A stretch of DNA of 64,000 nt from Vitis vinifera (lineage: Eukaryota; Streptophyta; Magnoliopsida; Vitales; Vitaceae), in assembly GCF_030704535.1 (NCBI RefSeq), contig NC_081810.1:23536501-23600500 (forward strand), in the 5' to 3' direction. The notes beneath the pieces were generated by a model, which saw only the letters and a program-made list of their open reading frames with translations, was not told the origin of the DNA and did not search any database. This document shows positions 21,653 to 39,871 of the stretch, piece after piece. Every line of letters begins with the position of its first letter. The first letter of the stretch is position 1. Both the position numbers and the translations under genes were made by a program.

Positions 21653-21730
21653 GGCCCAGTTACAACCCAAAAGTTCAAGAAATTGGGCCGGCCCAGGCTT
21701 AGCCATTATCACGTGACACAACTCACGTGG
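21653..21730 (+). promoter_or_regulatory. Promoter with site II elements and two ACGTG boxes
   Basis: GGCCCA at 21653-21658 and the perfect palindrome TGGGCCGGCCCA at 21684-21695 give three site II (TGGGCY) elements. CACGTGAC (21710) and CACGTGG (21724) follow within 40 bp. Site II elements bind TCP factors and are enriched in plant nuclear genes for mitochondrial and ribosomal proteins, and CACGTG boxes bind bZIP/bHLH factors. The 5' UTR of the downstream gene probably starts after 21750. Confidence 0.6.
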
Positions 21731-22710
21731 TACACCGCTTACCGCTATAGGTATTGCGTGGTGCAGCAGACAATGCCCCTGTCTCTGTTTCATCGTCTCC
21801 AAACACTGCGTTTCGGTCGATCTCTGAGTTCAAGGTTCTGTTCTAGTCTCTGTTTTCCAATTCAATCCATCGACTTCTAGGTCAGATACAATCGTTTGGA
21901 TGCTAAGAAATAATGAGAAAATGATAGAAAATTTTGAATCAGAAAAATTTCATGGCTTGAGAATACAGAAAATTGCATTTTATCTAACACTCATATGACT
22001 CTTTGATTTAGTTGATCGGAGTGTTTTAATTTTTAAATTTTTTTTTTTTGCTTTAGATTTTTGGCAGCAAGGAAGGTGAGAGGTTTCTTTTATTTTTCTT
22101 CATTTTCTTGTTAACCAATCAGAATGTCGGATTTCACTTTGCGTGCTCCATAATTTGGGATTGCTCTTGCTGGAAGTTTTGAATTTTAGGGTTTCTCTTT
22201 ACGGCCGTGGAACCATTTCCAGATTCGATTACAACTCAGACTGAAAATTTTGTTTGATTAACGGTCTTTGCTATTGGGGAATGTTTTCTTTGTATAAAAA
22301 TAGATTTAGTTTAGATACTGGGAATTTTTTAATTTTTAATTTTTAAAAAAAATTGCTCTATTTTCTTGGAAACCAAACATTGGGCTTAGGGTTTGTCTTT
22401 GAATGCTTTTAACTTGTCATTGCTATTGTTTAATATTTTGAATTCTAGGATTTCATTTTGGACTACGGCTTAAGCTAGAATTTTTATAGAAGGAACAATC
22501 AGGGAACATTATCTTGCAGGATGGTATCAAAAAACAATTTGGCTTGAATTTGTTATGATATTTAAGGTGTATTTATTATGATTTTTACAGTTAAACAGTA
22601 AATATGTAGAATATGAAGGGAAATAACTGATAATAGGGGTACCTTGCGAAGAAAAAGGCCTACAAACTCTTTGTACTTTTATATATGCTATAGATTTCAT
22701 TGTAAAATTT

Positions 22711-22758
22711 CTGTCTAAAGTTTTTGATAGGCAAATAGACTATATTAAACACTGTCTA
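22711..22758 (-). mobile_element. Probable LINE-tail micro-insertion in the 5' UTR intron
   Basis: The sequence 22721-22751 reads TTTTTGATAGGCAAATAGAC then TATATTAAACA. It matches the start of the larger repeat at 41975 (TTTTTGATAGGTAAGTAAAG...TTGTATTAAAC). CTGTCTA flanks it (22711-22717 and 22752-22758), a short possible target duplication. Confidence 0.4.
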
Positions 22759-24088
22759 GCAAAAACGGTTACACCCATGAAATTATGGAATAAATGCTGA
22801 AAGTAAAGCGATTTGTATGTTCTACCAATTTTTTTTTCTTTTGTTCATGCAATTGATCATGCCCTTAAAGTTGCTCCTGTGAATAAATTCTATTGCCCTA
22901 TTCCTGCATTTGTATAGAAAGCAAGATGGGGTTCTATTGTATGACATGTTTTTGTTCAAGATGATCATCTTTATATGTAATTGAATATAATGTTCTGATG
23001 ACGACTGAACTCAGCTTGCTCAACTCTGCTGGGTTTTATATGCAAACTACTAGTGGTTGGCTCTACCCATGTTCTTTTATTATTTGCTCTACCCATGTTT
23101 TTTTTGTTTTTATTTTATATTTTTATTGTCTTTGCAGTGTATTTTACTTTTATCGAACCATCCCTTAGTACCTGTGCCTTCATTAGTCTCTTTTGCACAT
23201 GACTAATTCCTTTATAGGGGTGTGTATATACCCCCCTTGAGATTTGTATTTGTCTTTGTTATATTTTGCATTTGGGTCAGTTTGCTGTTTTGGACTTGCT
23301 CTTTTTCTTTTTCACTTTTCTTCTCTTCAAGGATGTGTCATCCCTGTTAAACTTTTGATTCATTAATGAATGAAGTATTTGTTGTCTAAGAAAAAAGAAA
23401 AGCATTTGTGAATTTATCCACTTTTGGTTTGGGCTATAAAACAGCAAGAGTATGGAATAATGAAGTGAACACTCTAAAATCTGAAGTTTATTTAGCTGTT
23501 TAAGCATACAATACTATGATAGTGGAAGAGGCAGCATGTTAAAAACTTACAACACAAAAGGGTACAGCAATATTATACAATTTTTCGTAAAACAATACAT
23601 ATTACTAGTCACCTATTTTATTTAAAGTGTAGCTCATGGTACATATGAAATCTATGATATGATGATACAACAACACTGGCTCTTTGACTATTTTGAAAAT
23701 GTGCTTTATGGTTAGAAATTGATGATAAAATTGAGAGGTGAAATAATCCTACATGAATTTCTGCATGTTATCAAAGTACACATGAAAGATTAAAACTTAG
23801 TTTTTCTTGTAAGTTGTTACAAATATAGTTATATTTTATTTGAATGATTGAATGTCAGCCTTGAGTATCACAGTGAATGGAAACTTTAAATTAATATTGT
23901 TAGTTTTTTCTGATATTTTTTTTCCTTGGAGGTGGGGAATGATGATGAGCTTTAAAAGTTGAAACTTTGAAGGTGGCACACAAAAGGGTACATTTCAACA
24001 ATACATATAAGTATATATGTGACTACCTGTATTTTGAAACTAAAAATTATAGTTAAAAATTCAAAAGTTTTATTTTCTGGATTTTGTG

Positions 24089-24310
24089 AACCAATTTTTT
24101 TTTTTTTTTAAAATAGGCAAACAAAAGGTATGTGTCAACAAGTGCCAATAAAAAAAGGTAGGGCACACCCCTACTACATTGGGAATATAAAAAGGGTGCC
24201 AAAAGTCTAGAAAAGGAGAGAGAAAGCAGTTATTGGGATCATATGCTATCAATGAAGTGAAATAAAAAAGAACAGTCAACTCCCAAGCAACCTCTAGACC
24301 ACACAAATGG
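24089..24310 (-). mobile_element. Possible LINE 3' fragment
   Basis: A T run followed by AAAATAGGCAAACAAAAGG and about 180 bp of G/A-rich sequence has the layout of a minus-strand LINE 3' end like those at 31250 and 41970. No target duplication was found, so this is tentative. Confidence 0.3.
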
Positions 24311-25174
24311 TGAACTGATGTATTTAAGTGTCTTACTTTGTTAAATTGAAGGTTGTTAAAACTCTAATTTTATTGTTTTCATGTATATGATCTCGATGAT
24401 TGCCTATGTTTTAACTCTTTGAATCTTGCTATCTTTCATTAAACTGGTTATATGTTGCTTCATACTTCTTTATTCCAATAGATATGTAATTAATATATAT
24501 TTGCATATTTTTCCTATATTTTTTTTACATTATTAAGAAACTATGATTCATGATATGGTACAATAATATACATGATACAGAAAAATATAAGAGCAATACA
24601 CAATATGAACGATCCATATCCATGGATTTTGGACATAGATTAATAGGGGGGAAAAAAGCTGTATTTCTAAACTTAATATGACTGGAATTACAATTCTATT
24701 CATTGAAGCCCAGCTGATTAATTTGATGCTATATTTTGACCCTTGAGAATGCATTAAAAAATGGAAATAAAAATGTCAAAGGAAATCATGAATCAGGCAG
24801 GATTCCTTATTGATAAGCTACAAAATCTTAGTAGTTTACCCACATAAGGGATGGGCCACATATAGGATCTGTGAATATGTTTCCTTTTGTTATCTTGGTA
24901 GATTTTACCACGATGAAACATTAACACCAAGCACATATATGTAGAAAAGGATCCCCTCAAAGCATTTTTATGCAAATTGTCAAAACGATGAAAGATAGAG
25001 ATTAGTGTTTGCTAGTTTTTTTGGCACTTCTAATATGTTCATTTATTTATCAAAACAAACATATAGATTACTTTGGAGGTATTCTGATACTGCATTAAGT
25101 GATTGAATTAGTGGTTGAATTTCTTTTCTTTTCTTTTTTGGTGGGGGGCATCTACAGGGAAAGTAACATCTGCC

Positions 25175-28100
25175 ATGGCAACTCGGATTGCTGCAAGATA
25201 TGTGTCTCGAAGGCTCTCGAGCAGCGGCAAAGTACTTGGCGAGGAGGAAAAGGCTGCTGAAAATATCTACATTAAGGTGACTGCCAAAATTCCTTCAGTA
25301 CATTTCCTTCTGGTTTTTCAGGATTTTGAAGTTTGGTCACTGGTTTTTGTCAAATTTCTTGGTTCTATAGCTCCTTTTCAAATTGGGATTTGTCACAGAG
25401 AAGTGACAAACTGTGACAAATCATTTTGGTTAATGATCCAGGAAAGCAGTGGCCTTGAACACACAAATTATGTTATTTATGAGGCAGAGATTTGCACTTT
25501 TACTTAATCCTCAGAGAATTTCCATGGTTTTCCTTTTGGTTTTTCATTGACTACAATTAGTTGTCATTTTTAGCTTGTTGCTTGTGGGAATAGATTGTCC
25601 ATGTTTTGTCAGGTGTTTTGAGTGAAATGGTCATAGATCTGCACATTGTTTTATTTTAAAGATGTTTTATTAATTTTTTTTGAAACGAATACCTGAATTT
25701 TAATGTCTCTCATAAGTAGAGAAGCATATTTCATTATGATTACATGCTCTTGTTGTGGTTTTAATAACTCTTGTATGTTGAAGTAGCCTTTTCCTTTCTT
25801 ATTTCTCTTTTAAATAAATACTATTTTTTGGGCTCCCAATTCATGAAATTATGGAAAAGCATTTTCACCTTGTTTGATACTTAAAGCTGATTTTTAGATG
25901 TTATGATATATTATAATTCAACATTTAACATTTTAGAATTTGGGTGTTTTGTTTCTGTAATTTTATTGGTTACACGTGCTTTGAGCATGTTTTCTTGGCA
26001 TCATGCAATTTGTTAAAACATTTCTTCACTAAATGTTGTGTAAACATTTTAACTGCAAAGTATAAAGTTAATTGCCAAAAAAGATATTATTGAAGTTTAT
26101 ATTAGAAACTCAAATATAAGTTTAATAACTTGAGTCTTCGTTGGAGATGCTTATCCGAATGCATGACATTGATGTATGGTTGATGACATTCCACTTCAAG
26201 TTGGTATAAAGTGCTTTTTACATCTGCCACAACATGCATGGTCACATGCAAGAGTTGCATGTGACACTCAGATGACTGAACGCTAGCTTCATTTTTGTCT
26301 CTCTTGAGAGCTTTGCCTTACCGGAAAAAGGTGTGAGATATATCCCTCTAATATTTCTAATTTTTTTGGAAAGTTTTGGAGATTGCTCGCTTGTGCTTGT
26401 TCTAGACCTTACAGTTGAACCAAGCAATCAAATCTCATTTTATGTCTATTTTTTTGGGAATGGGTTAGAGTCATTCACTGTCTATGGAAGGTTTTATAGA
26501 TCGATTGAACTTCAAATAAGGAGAGAGGGTTTGTTTTTTTGTTTACTCTTTCCTTGGTTAGCCCTTAGGCACCTATTGTATACATCGTGTTAACTTTGGT
26601 GCTTCTCCTCTTAGGTGCTTTTAATATTTATTTTTTTATTGCCTATAAGAAATCCCTCTAATTTTCCATACATTTTTAGAAGGGGAAAAAAATACCCTAA
26701 AGAAGTCTTGGTGCACAAGAATTATGAAATTGCACCCCCCTTAAGTTGTATTTGGATTCTAAACTTAAATTTCTTAAACTAATTCCAACATGTTCTAATT
26801 TTAGTCTATGCCAATCTCATGGCTAAGCACTTGCTTTTGAAAGATTATAAAGATTGCCCTGGTGCAACAATTTATTGACCCACAATATCAAGTGATAGTA
26901 TGTGGAGACCACCAAATACAAACACAGTCAATGGTAATTATTAAAAATGGGGATTATACATAAGTTGGTTTGCATTTGATTTTTGCAAATCCAGGTTTAA
27001 GACATTGTTGTAATGAAAAAAGTTTGTATTTTCTGTGTTCGCACTTTCAGTATTTTTACACATGAATGATAATTTAATGCATATGTGCGTGTTAAAGAAT
27101 GTGTATTCTTTGTATATATATCAAAGAGGACCATGACAAATAAACCTGAAGCCTAGTTGGTACTCATGTATTTCTTTGAAATTAATTTTTTTATCTTCAG
27201 ACTGCATGTATGAGAATTGATTTGGTACTATTATCAAAGGTTGTTATTATTTTGTGACTCATGATTCTTGTGAAAATGTGATGACAACTGTAAGATGCAA
27301 AAGTAAATATGAAATGTAAAACTTATTGCTCATGAGGACAGGCCCTCCCTAGGAATTCTAGCTATATGTTTCAAATCTTTCCCAAATATGAGCTGTGGGA
27401 AACAAATCTTAGCACATCTGCGTGGACAGGAAATAGATTCATGACCAAGTGATGCGCAACAGAAGTGTCCAAAAAATGCATGGAACTAAAGAGAAGTTTT
27501 GATGTGAAAATGACATCAAAGTTCGGGTGAGACAACTACCTTTTAAGGGGCGTAATGTGATACTTGAGCCATCAATAAACAAAAATTTTAGTAAAAGAAA
27601 TTATTTGAGTCAAAAACATATCAGCAAAGTTGTTACCTCAAATATTACCTTTGTTGTGCTAATCTGATCAAATATTGTATTCCTGCTTTTGAAGTAGGAT
27701 CTGACTGCGGATCAATATCTATTTGGTCTTTGTAAGTAGTAAATCTGGAATTAACCGCAATAGATGTTCTTCTTTTTGTCTGAATAATAGTAAGGAGTAA
27801 ATGGGAAAGACTGAACTTATTGGTGAAACTATATTTGCAGTAGTATTATTAGATTCTGTGTGAATTACATAGTATGTATGTTGACCTTCTCACCTGACAG
27901 TAAACTACACACTGAACATGATAAATTTAACCACAAAGCCAGATTTGAATTAGTGATTCTCTCTCTCAATGGTGTCAGCAGTGCACTAACCAATCGAGTT
28001 ACGAACTTTCAAAATTTTCTGTGTCACCTGTCTTGAGTTGAATGTGTCTTTGCTATGTAGTATCTTCATTTTTTATTCTATTTCATTTGCCATAATGATG

Positions 28101-28846
28101 TTACAATTGTATTAACTTAGTTGTATCACTGCAGAAAGCTGAGCAAGAGAAATTAGAGAAGCTTGCACGAAAGGTATGATCCCCCCACACTTTGTTGATC
28201 TATTTTGGACATTTAATGGGTTCTAACCATTCAAAGAAGATTCGAGCTTTTTGAAGCTTTGTAATTTGTCAAGAGGATATTTCTGGCATTGCATGGGAAC
28301 CTGTAAATAGACATAAGTATAAACATGGAGCACCAATTTATCCCATATTATCCTTCAAGTGTATATAGAAGTATTCTTATTGACATTCAACACCTAAGAC
28401 GCTAGGCCATGTGGTTTGTGAATGTATTGCTTGCTATAAAAACCATTATCCCAAAATTCGGCTGATTTAACTTGCCCTATTAAGCTTCAGATTCATATTG
28501 TTTTAAGGTTGTAGTCCTACTGTTAACATAGAATATCCATTGAGTTGTTCACTGATTGAATCTCCATTTAGCCATCCGTGTATGTCACTATATTTATGTT
28601 TGATGTTGCTAACCCAATGCTTGATGGATTAAATGTTCTCAGGGCCCTAAGCCAGAAGAGAAACCAGTGACCAGCTCAGGTGAGACAGTGACCGATGCTA
28701 ATCCTAGTGGCCCAGCCTCCTCAACTGCTGGAGTATCCACTGACAAACATCGGAACTATGCAGTTTTAGCTGGTACCGCAGCTATTCTGGGTGGTCTGGG
28801 ATGGTACCTTAAATCAAGTTCAAAGAAGCCAGAAGTTCAGGACTGA
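25175..28846 (+). CDS. Small mitochondrial membrane protein, IF1-like motif (At2g27730-like)
   Basis: Three coding exons, 25175-25276, 28135-28173 and 28643-28846, give 114 aa. An upstream untranslated exon near 21770-22075 joined to 25158 is likely, because an acceptor (CTACAG) lies 17 bp before the ATG. Residues 1-17 are basic and Arg/Ser-rich (MATRIAARYVSRRLSSS), a mitochondrial presequence. Then follows GKVLGEEEKAAENIYIKKAE, which resembles the conserved core of the ATPase inhibitor IF1 family, then a Pro/Ser/Thr-rich linker, and one hydrophobic segment near 86-103 (YAVLAGTAAILGGLGWYL) before a short basic tail. The match is to Arabidopsis At2g27730 by memory; that protein has been reported in mitochondrial complex I preparations, but its molecular role is not settled. 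AATAAA lies at 28888-28893. The gene converges on eIF4A-III. Confidence 0.85.
27935..28006 (-). repeat. tRNA-like SINE head relic
   Basis: On the minus strand the sequence reads TAACTCGATTGGTTAGTGCA, close to a tRNA D-arm/box A (TAGCTCA-x-TTGGTTAGAGCA), and 34 bp on AATTCAAATCTGG, close to box B (GGTTCAAATCCGG). The arms do not pair as a working tRNA. A tRNA-derived SINE remnant in the intron is the best reading. Confidence 0.4.
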
Positions 28847-29964
28847 GGATGATCAGCTTTTGCTTATGAAAGTAATTAGATGATGAAAATAAATCAAACC
28901 CCAGTATGAAGCAAATACTGTTTCCATTTTGTTGCAGTTCTTTGATAAAATCCTCAGAGATGACCATCTATCAACTGGTCCCAGATTTTATTGTATGGTT
29001 TTGAGCTGGGCAATGGTTCTTTTAATGGCTTTTTTGCCCCTCAATTCATTGTTCTCAAGTAGTCTCTCTAAGGGGATTGTTTTCAAATTTGTTAATCGCA
29101 CGAGCCCAGCTAGTCCACTTGGGCTTTGACTCGCACAAAATTTGAGCTTTCATCCAAATTGTGACAACCATAAAAAAAGAAGATAATAAGTCACCAAATG
29201 GATACCTCATCCTGACTATTGAGTCTTAAGTAAAAATCCATATAAATGAGACTCGACAATGTATATTTAACATCTCCTCATAACGAACGATGTGTATATA
29301 ACATCACCTTGCAGTAGGAATGGAGTTAGCTTCTTTATTTTCTATATCTTTCTCTTTCCATTTTTCCCCTCCCAATTAGTGGGAGTGGCCGACCGGATAC
29401 AAATATAGATAGAAGTTGGAATTGTACAATCACAAATAGTAAAGCTGAAGCACATGCGATGGTCATAAAACTACCAAGTCACAGCTCAAAAGTTGGATAT
29501 TAATTTTAAAAATTAGGATAAATTATAACCTTCAGCTTGAGGCATATTCCTAATTTTTTTTTTTGAAACAGTGTCAATCCTAAACTTTTGTCCAATGTTA
29601 GATATTAAGGTTCAAGAAAATACATAACATCTTCAATCCAAATTGGACCAAGTTACCTAAAACATCAAGGTCATAGGGCACCGTGGTGAGGGCATTTGGT
29701 CTCATAAAAAATTATAAAAATAATGTCATCCACAGAAAATCTTTAATTGAAACCACTCTCATTACAAAAACCCAAAAACCCAGAGACAGAAAAAACCTTC
29801 AATCTGCGACCCAATAGTGTACAATCTATCACCCAGGAAAAAGCCAAAAGCCAAAGCCAGTATAGTATACAAACTACTACCCAAGAGAAAAAACCAGCAC
29901 TAGTCGAGCAATCGCAAAGTCACAACCTACATTCCCTGCTTGGCCAAAATGGCCAGGAGACTCC
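28847..29964. other. Convergent 3' flanks of the mitochondrial-protein and eIF4A-III genes
   Basis: 1.1 kb between two stop codons holding both 3' UTRs. A plus-strand open frame at 29747-29968 overlaps the eIF4A-III stop antisense, but it is Gln/Lys-rich and repetitive and is not supported as a gene. Confidence 0.6.
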
Positions 29965-36175
<6,211 letters not shown>

Positions 36176-36687
36176 TGATTTTTCTCGAACCCTGTCTCTC
36201 CCAATCTCTTTTGATTTGATTCGATTTCAAGACGATACTAAGTTTTTAAATACCCAGTGCCCGCATTTAATAATTACAACCATCATTTATTTTATAAATT
36301 AAAAATGGCACCATAAATAAAAAAATTAAATAAATCTCAATTAGTGAAACTTAAAAAAAAAAAAAAAAAAAAAAAAAAACAATTTTTAAAGCATATTTTT
36401 AAAAGAAAAAAATTAGACAAAAAGTTTTTTTAAAAAAAAGAAAAATAACTCTTATAAATGGAATTGTAAATCGCTACTAAAGTGCATGTTTGATGAAGTA
36501 TCAATAAATAATAATAATAACAATTAATAAGAAAAAATTATTAATAAACAAGGTCAAAATATATTTGGGTTAAGTTTCGCTGTAAAAAAATGTAGCTATC
36601 GAAAATAATGATCAAGTTGTATCACATATGCATTTAGGTCTAATTAATTTTTTTTCTTATATCTTAATCTAATTTATTTATATTTTA
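36176..36687. other. eIF4A-III 5' flank
   Basis: 5' UTR and promoter, with a long A run at about 36352-36379. No further element was recognised. Confidence 0.5.
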
Positions 36688-36965
36688 GGTGGTGTTTGTT
36701 TTTTTGGCTTTTGTCAGTAAGCAATTTATTTTAAGAATTTAGGTTGTTTATTTATTTTTATTTTTTTATAACTTATTATAAAATTTTTACTAAATAGAAA
36801 AAACCAAAATATATAGTTTTTTCTAAATAGAAAAAATAACATATTGGTTTTTATTTACTTTTTAATACTTAATAGAAATAAAATACCACAAAAAAATAAC
36901 ATAATATTTAACACTATTAACTATTAAAGTTCTATTTATAATTAAGTAAAAAAACAAACACCACC
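36688..36965. mobile_element. 278-bp Tourist-like (PIF/Harbinger) MITE, copy 1
   Basis: TTA flanks it on both sides (36685-36687 and 36966-36968). The left end is GGTGGTGTTTGTTTTTTT and the right end is its inverted copy (AAAAAAACAAACACCACC), at least 18 bp with perfect pairing. The interior is AT-rich and non-coding. TTA duplications with such ends define Tourist-like MITEs. Confidence 0.85.
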
Positions 36966-36968
36966 TTA

Positions 36969-38315
36969 ATCTTATTTTTTGAATCTCACTTCAATTATTT
37001 ATATTGTCGTCCAATGATTTAAATTTTGTTCCAATATTGAATGCGAAATATCAAAACTTTTGGAAAGTATTGATTCAACATTTGTGTTAAGATGATGGAT
37101 TTTCTCTATTTACATGAATAAGATATTAATAATTGATATATTTTAATTACCAATCATTTTTTTTTAATGTTATAATTTATAAGATGATACATAGGAAATC
37201 AATCATTTTGTTCGATGAAAAGTTTTTAAGAATTAAAAAGGTAAAATCAATCATTTTTTATTTTGATGCTTTAATGGCTCACAATCCTATTGGAGTGATT
37301 TTGAAATGAGTAAAAATACTTCTTATATTTGGAAGCATTTTATTTTTACATAAACTAGGTGATTGATACCGTTTTAAAAACCAAAATTTTAAATTATTAA
37401 AAATACATAAACTAGCCGTGGATGCCTCTTCATCCAACATCATTTTAGGGTATAGTTGGATTCACCATATGAGAGTGGTTTCATCAACTTTGCATATAGT
37501 TTTGTTCCCAACTAGACAAGGCATAATGTACAAGCCAAAATGAGCGGGCTGACTTATTAGACATCTCTAATTCCTAAATACCTATAATTTCTTTCAATGT
37601 GCCCTTTAACATCTCTTGCAAATCTAAATATTTCTTTTTTAAGGCACTCGATATCTCTTTCAACTTCACATTTGCATTCTCCGCTATTTTCCACACCTCC
37701 TCATGTTTTTTCAATAATGCATATATCTTTGATATTGACTTCTTATAACCTTGACAATCAACCTCATATTTTGCCACGTTTGAGATTGAGCTTGTGAAGA
37801 CGACACAACCAAATAGTTAAGGAAAGATGGCTAATAGTGTAACTAAGTATCATAAGCAAATAAGTAAGGATTCAATGTCTTGTGAGTAGCACTTGAAATT
37901 CTAAGCTCATGAAAAGAAAGACAATAGACTTGATTCTTACCAAGTCTTCATTGTTCGAAGAAAGTGGCATTGCCATCTTATCAGGAGATGATGAGCCCAA
38001 CATAACCTCAAATATTGTTGTTATTTTAGATTGATCACGTAAAGTTCAATAGGTAGTGGCTTGAACATGAGATAAGCTTTCCTTTGTTCTAACCCTTCTT
38101 AAATGAGGAAAGCTTTCTTGAGGAGATCTATCACATTGTTTGTAGAAGAGTTGATGACAATCTATTTTGGGATGGAGGGAGTATCCTCCTCTCTGTCCCT
38201 TTCCCTCCTATTACTAATTTCTAATATGACCATTAAAACCTTTCCTAACTCGTCATTTATTTCTTCAAGGAATATTATTTAGGATTTCTTTAAGAAATAT
38301 TACTTGTGACTTCGA
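36969..38315. other. Spacer between two MITE copies, possible decayed element
   Basis: The only protein-like frame is minus-strand 37777-37574 (67 codons, Lys-rich, helical, for example KLKEISSALKKKYLDLQEML). It could be a coiled-coil scrap of a transposon gag-like protein, but I could not assign it. The rest shows no gene. Confidence 0.3.
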
Positions 38316-38590
38316 GGGCATTTGTTTTTTCAACTTTTTGCTAAAAGTAATTTGCTTTTATATTTTAAATTTTTTATTTTTTACTTTTTCATGACTTATT
38401 ATAAATTTTTTGCTGAATAGAAAAAATCAAAATATTTGATTTTTTCTAAATAGAAAAGATACTGTATTGATTTTTCTTTACTTTTTAATGTTTAATAGAA
38501 ATAAAATATTAAAAAAATAAATAATCTCATACTTAACACTATTAAGTATTAAAATTCTATTTAGAATTAAGTATAAAAATAAACACCACC
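38316..38590. mobile_element. Tourist-like MITE, diverged copy 2
   Basis: About 275 bp aligned end to end with 36688-36965: GGGCATTTGTTTTTTC start, then ATGACTTATTATAAATTTTT, AATAGAAAAAATCAAAATAT, and an AATAAACACCACC end. The left terminus and flanking TTA are mutated, so this is the older copy. A 16-mer TTCTTCAAGGAATATT occurs just after it and also about 50 bp before it. Confidence 0.75.
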
Positions 38591-39266
38591 TTCTTCAAGG
38601 AATATTCCAAACCTATTTCTTTTGAAAGAGCAAGATGATCCTAACACTCAAAGAGTCTTAAAACTAGAAAGCTTTTGTTTCTTATGGTGAGGGCGCTCTC
38701 AGATTTCAAAACATTAGTCATTAGTAGGAGGGATTCATTTGATAGCTTGATTAACCCACCTTCTTAAGAAGTAGAAAATCTTGCTCTCTCCTAGATTTTT
38801 GTAGTGTCATCACAAACACTTCGATTAGTTCATTGGAAATCTTATTGCAAAACCTCCACTCTTCTTTGTATAGAGGAAAAACACACTCTATTCCTTAATA
38901 AAAGACTCATGATTGGGAAAGTGAAAGCAGGGATAATAGATGGAAAAGACACCCACCAAGTGATCCAAAGGTCCATGGAACATTCCATAGCCTTTTCATA
39001 TTTCTGAGAATCAAATTACCAATCTCCATATACTTCCACGTATACATTCTCCATTCTTTAAAGGAGAGAATAAATAAGTGCTTTCCTTTTTCATCTTCTT
39101 CAAAATGTATGCAAAGGGAATATCCCTTAGACTAAGATCCAAATTATGCCAAGGGTTAAGCACCATACGCCCTGTAAGTATTTTAATTATATTGGGATGA
39201 AATTAGTTATGATGTAGGTAGAAGTCGTTGAAGAGTTGGTGGACAAAAGGTGGAAAGATGATTTTA

Positions 39267-39385
39267 GAGTGTGTTTGGAAGTGATTTTAGAAAACGTTTA
39301 TAATAGTTTTAACACATAAATAATAAAAACTTTCAAGTATTAAAAATATTAAAAACGCTTCCCAAAATTACTATAAAACGAACTC
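39267..39385. mobile_element. 119-bp Tourist-like MITE
   Basis: TTA flanks both sides (39264-39266 and 39386-39388). Left GAGTGTGTTTGGAAGTGATT pairs imperfectly (about 19 of 27) with the inverted right end (GAGTTCGTTTTATAGTAATT). There is no coding content. It lies about 490 bp upstream of the amidase gene. Confidence 0.6.
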
Positions 39386-39388
39386 TTA

Positions 39389-39871
39389 GTCTTACTACAA
39401 AAAGCGTTTCCTAATATGACAACTTATTGTGATTCTAAGTTGCAAAAAGTCCTATATTAATCGAAGATGGTAGGGATAAAGGAATAAACCAAGACAGTAA
39501 GAGTGAGAAACAATGCTCACCAAGAGGGATGAGGACTAAGAGGAAATTATGGTAAGCAAGAATCAATCGGAAATGAAAACCATAGGAATGACAAGATTAA
39601 AACGAGAGGAATGAAAAAATATATGAAATTCTAGTGGTATTTTGTAGAATTTCAGTAACAGAGTAATCATTAATTTCTTTCCCAATAATTAATAACATAA
39701 TTGAAGATAGAGACGACAGCAAAATTGAAAATTCTGAAAGACACTAACAAATAATAATTAATGAGAGACAGATTGTCCATTAAGTCATAGATATTGAAAT
39801 TTACATCATTACATGGTGAATGGTCGGTCCGAAACCGAACCGATTAAAAGGGTTCAGTTTTGGATGCAAGA
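39389..39871 (+). other. 5' flank of the amidase gene
   Basis: Promoter and 5' UTR. It contains GGTCGGTCCGAAACCGAACC near 39822-39841, a short inverted-repeat-like word of unknown meaning. Confidence 0.4.

Larger units (their letters stand above)
22076..25157 (+). other. Probable 5' UTR intron (about 3.1 kb) of the mitochondrial-protein gene
   Basis: AAGGAAG|GTGAGAGG at 22075/22076 is a good donor and TCTACAG at 25151-25157 a good acceptor; promoter elements lie 3.4 kb before the ATG. The inside holds the LINE-derived bits listed at 22711 and 24089 and no gene. An alternative donor is TTCAAG|GTTCTG near 21834. Confidence 0.5.

Noticed and set aside
37574-37777. 67-codon Lys-rich helical frame
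   Set aside because: Too short and without family match; kept only as a possible transposon scrap in the spacer note.
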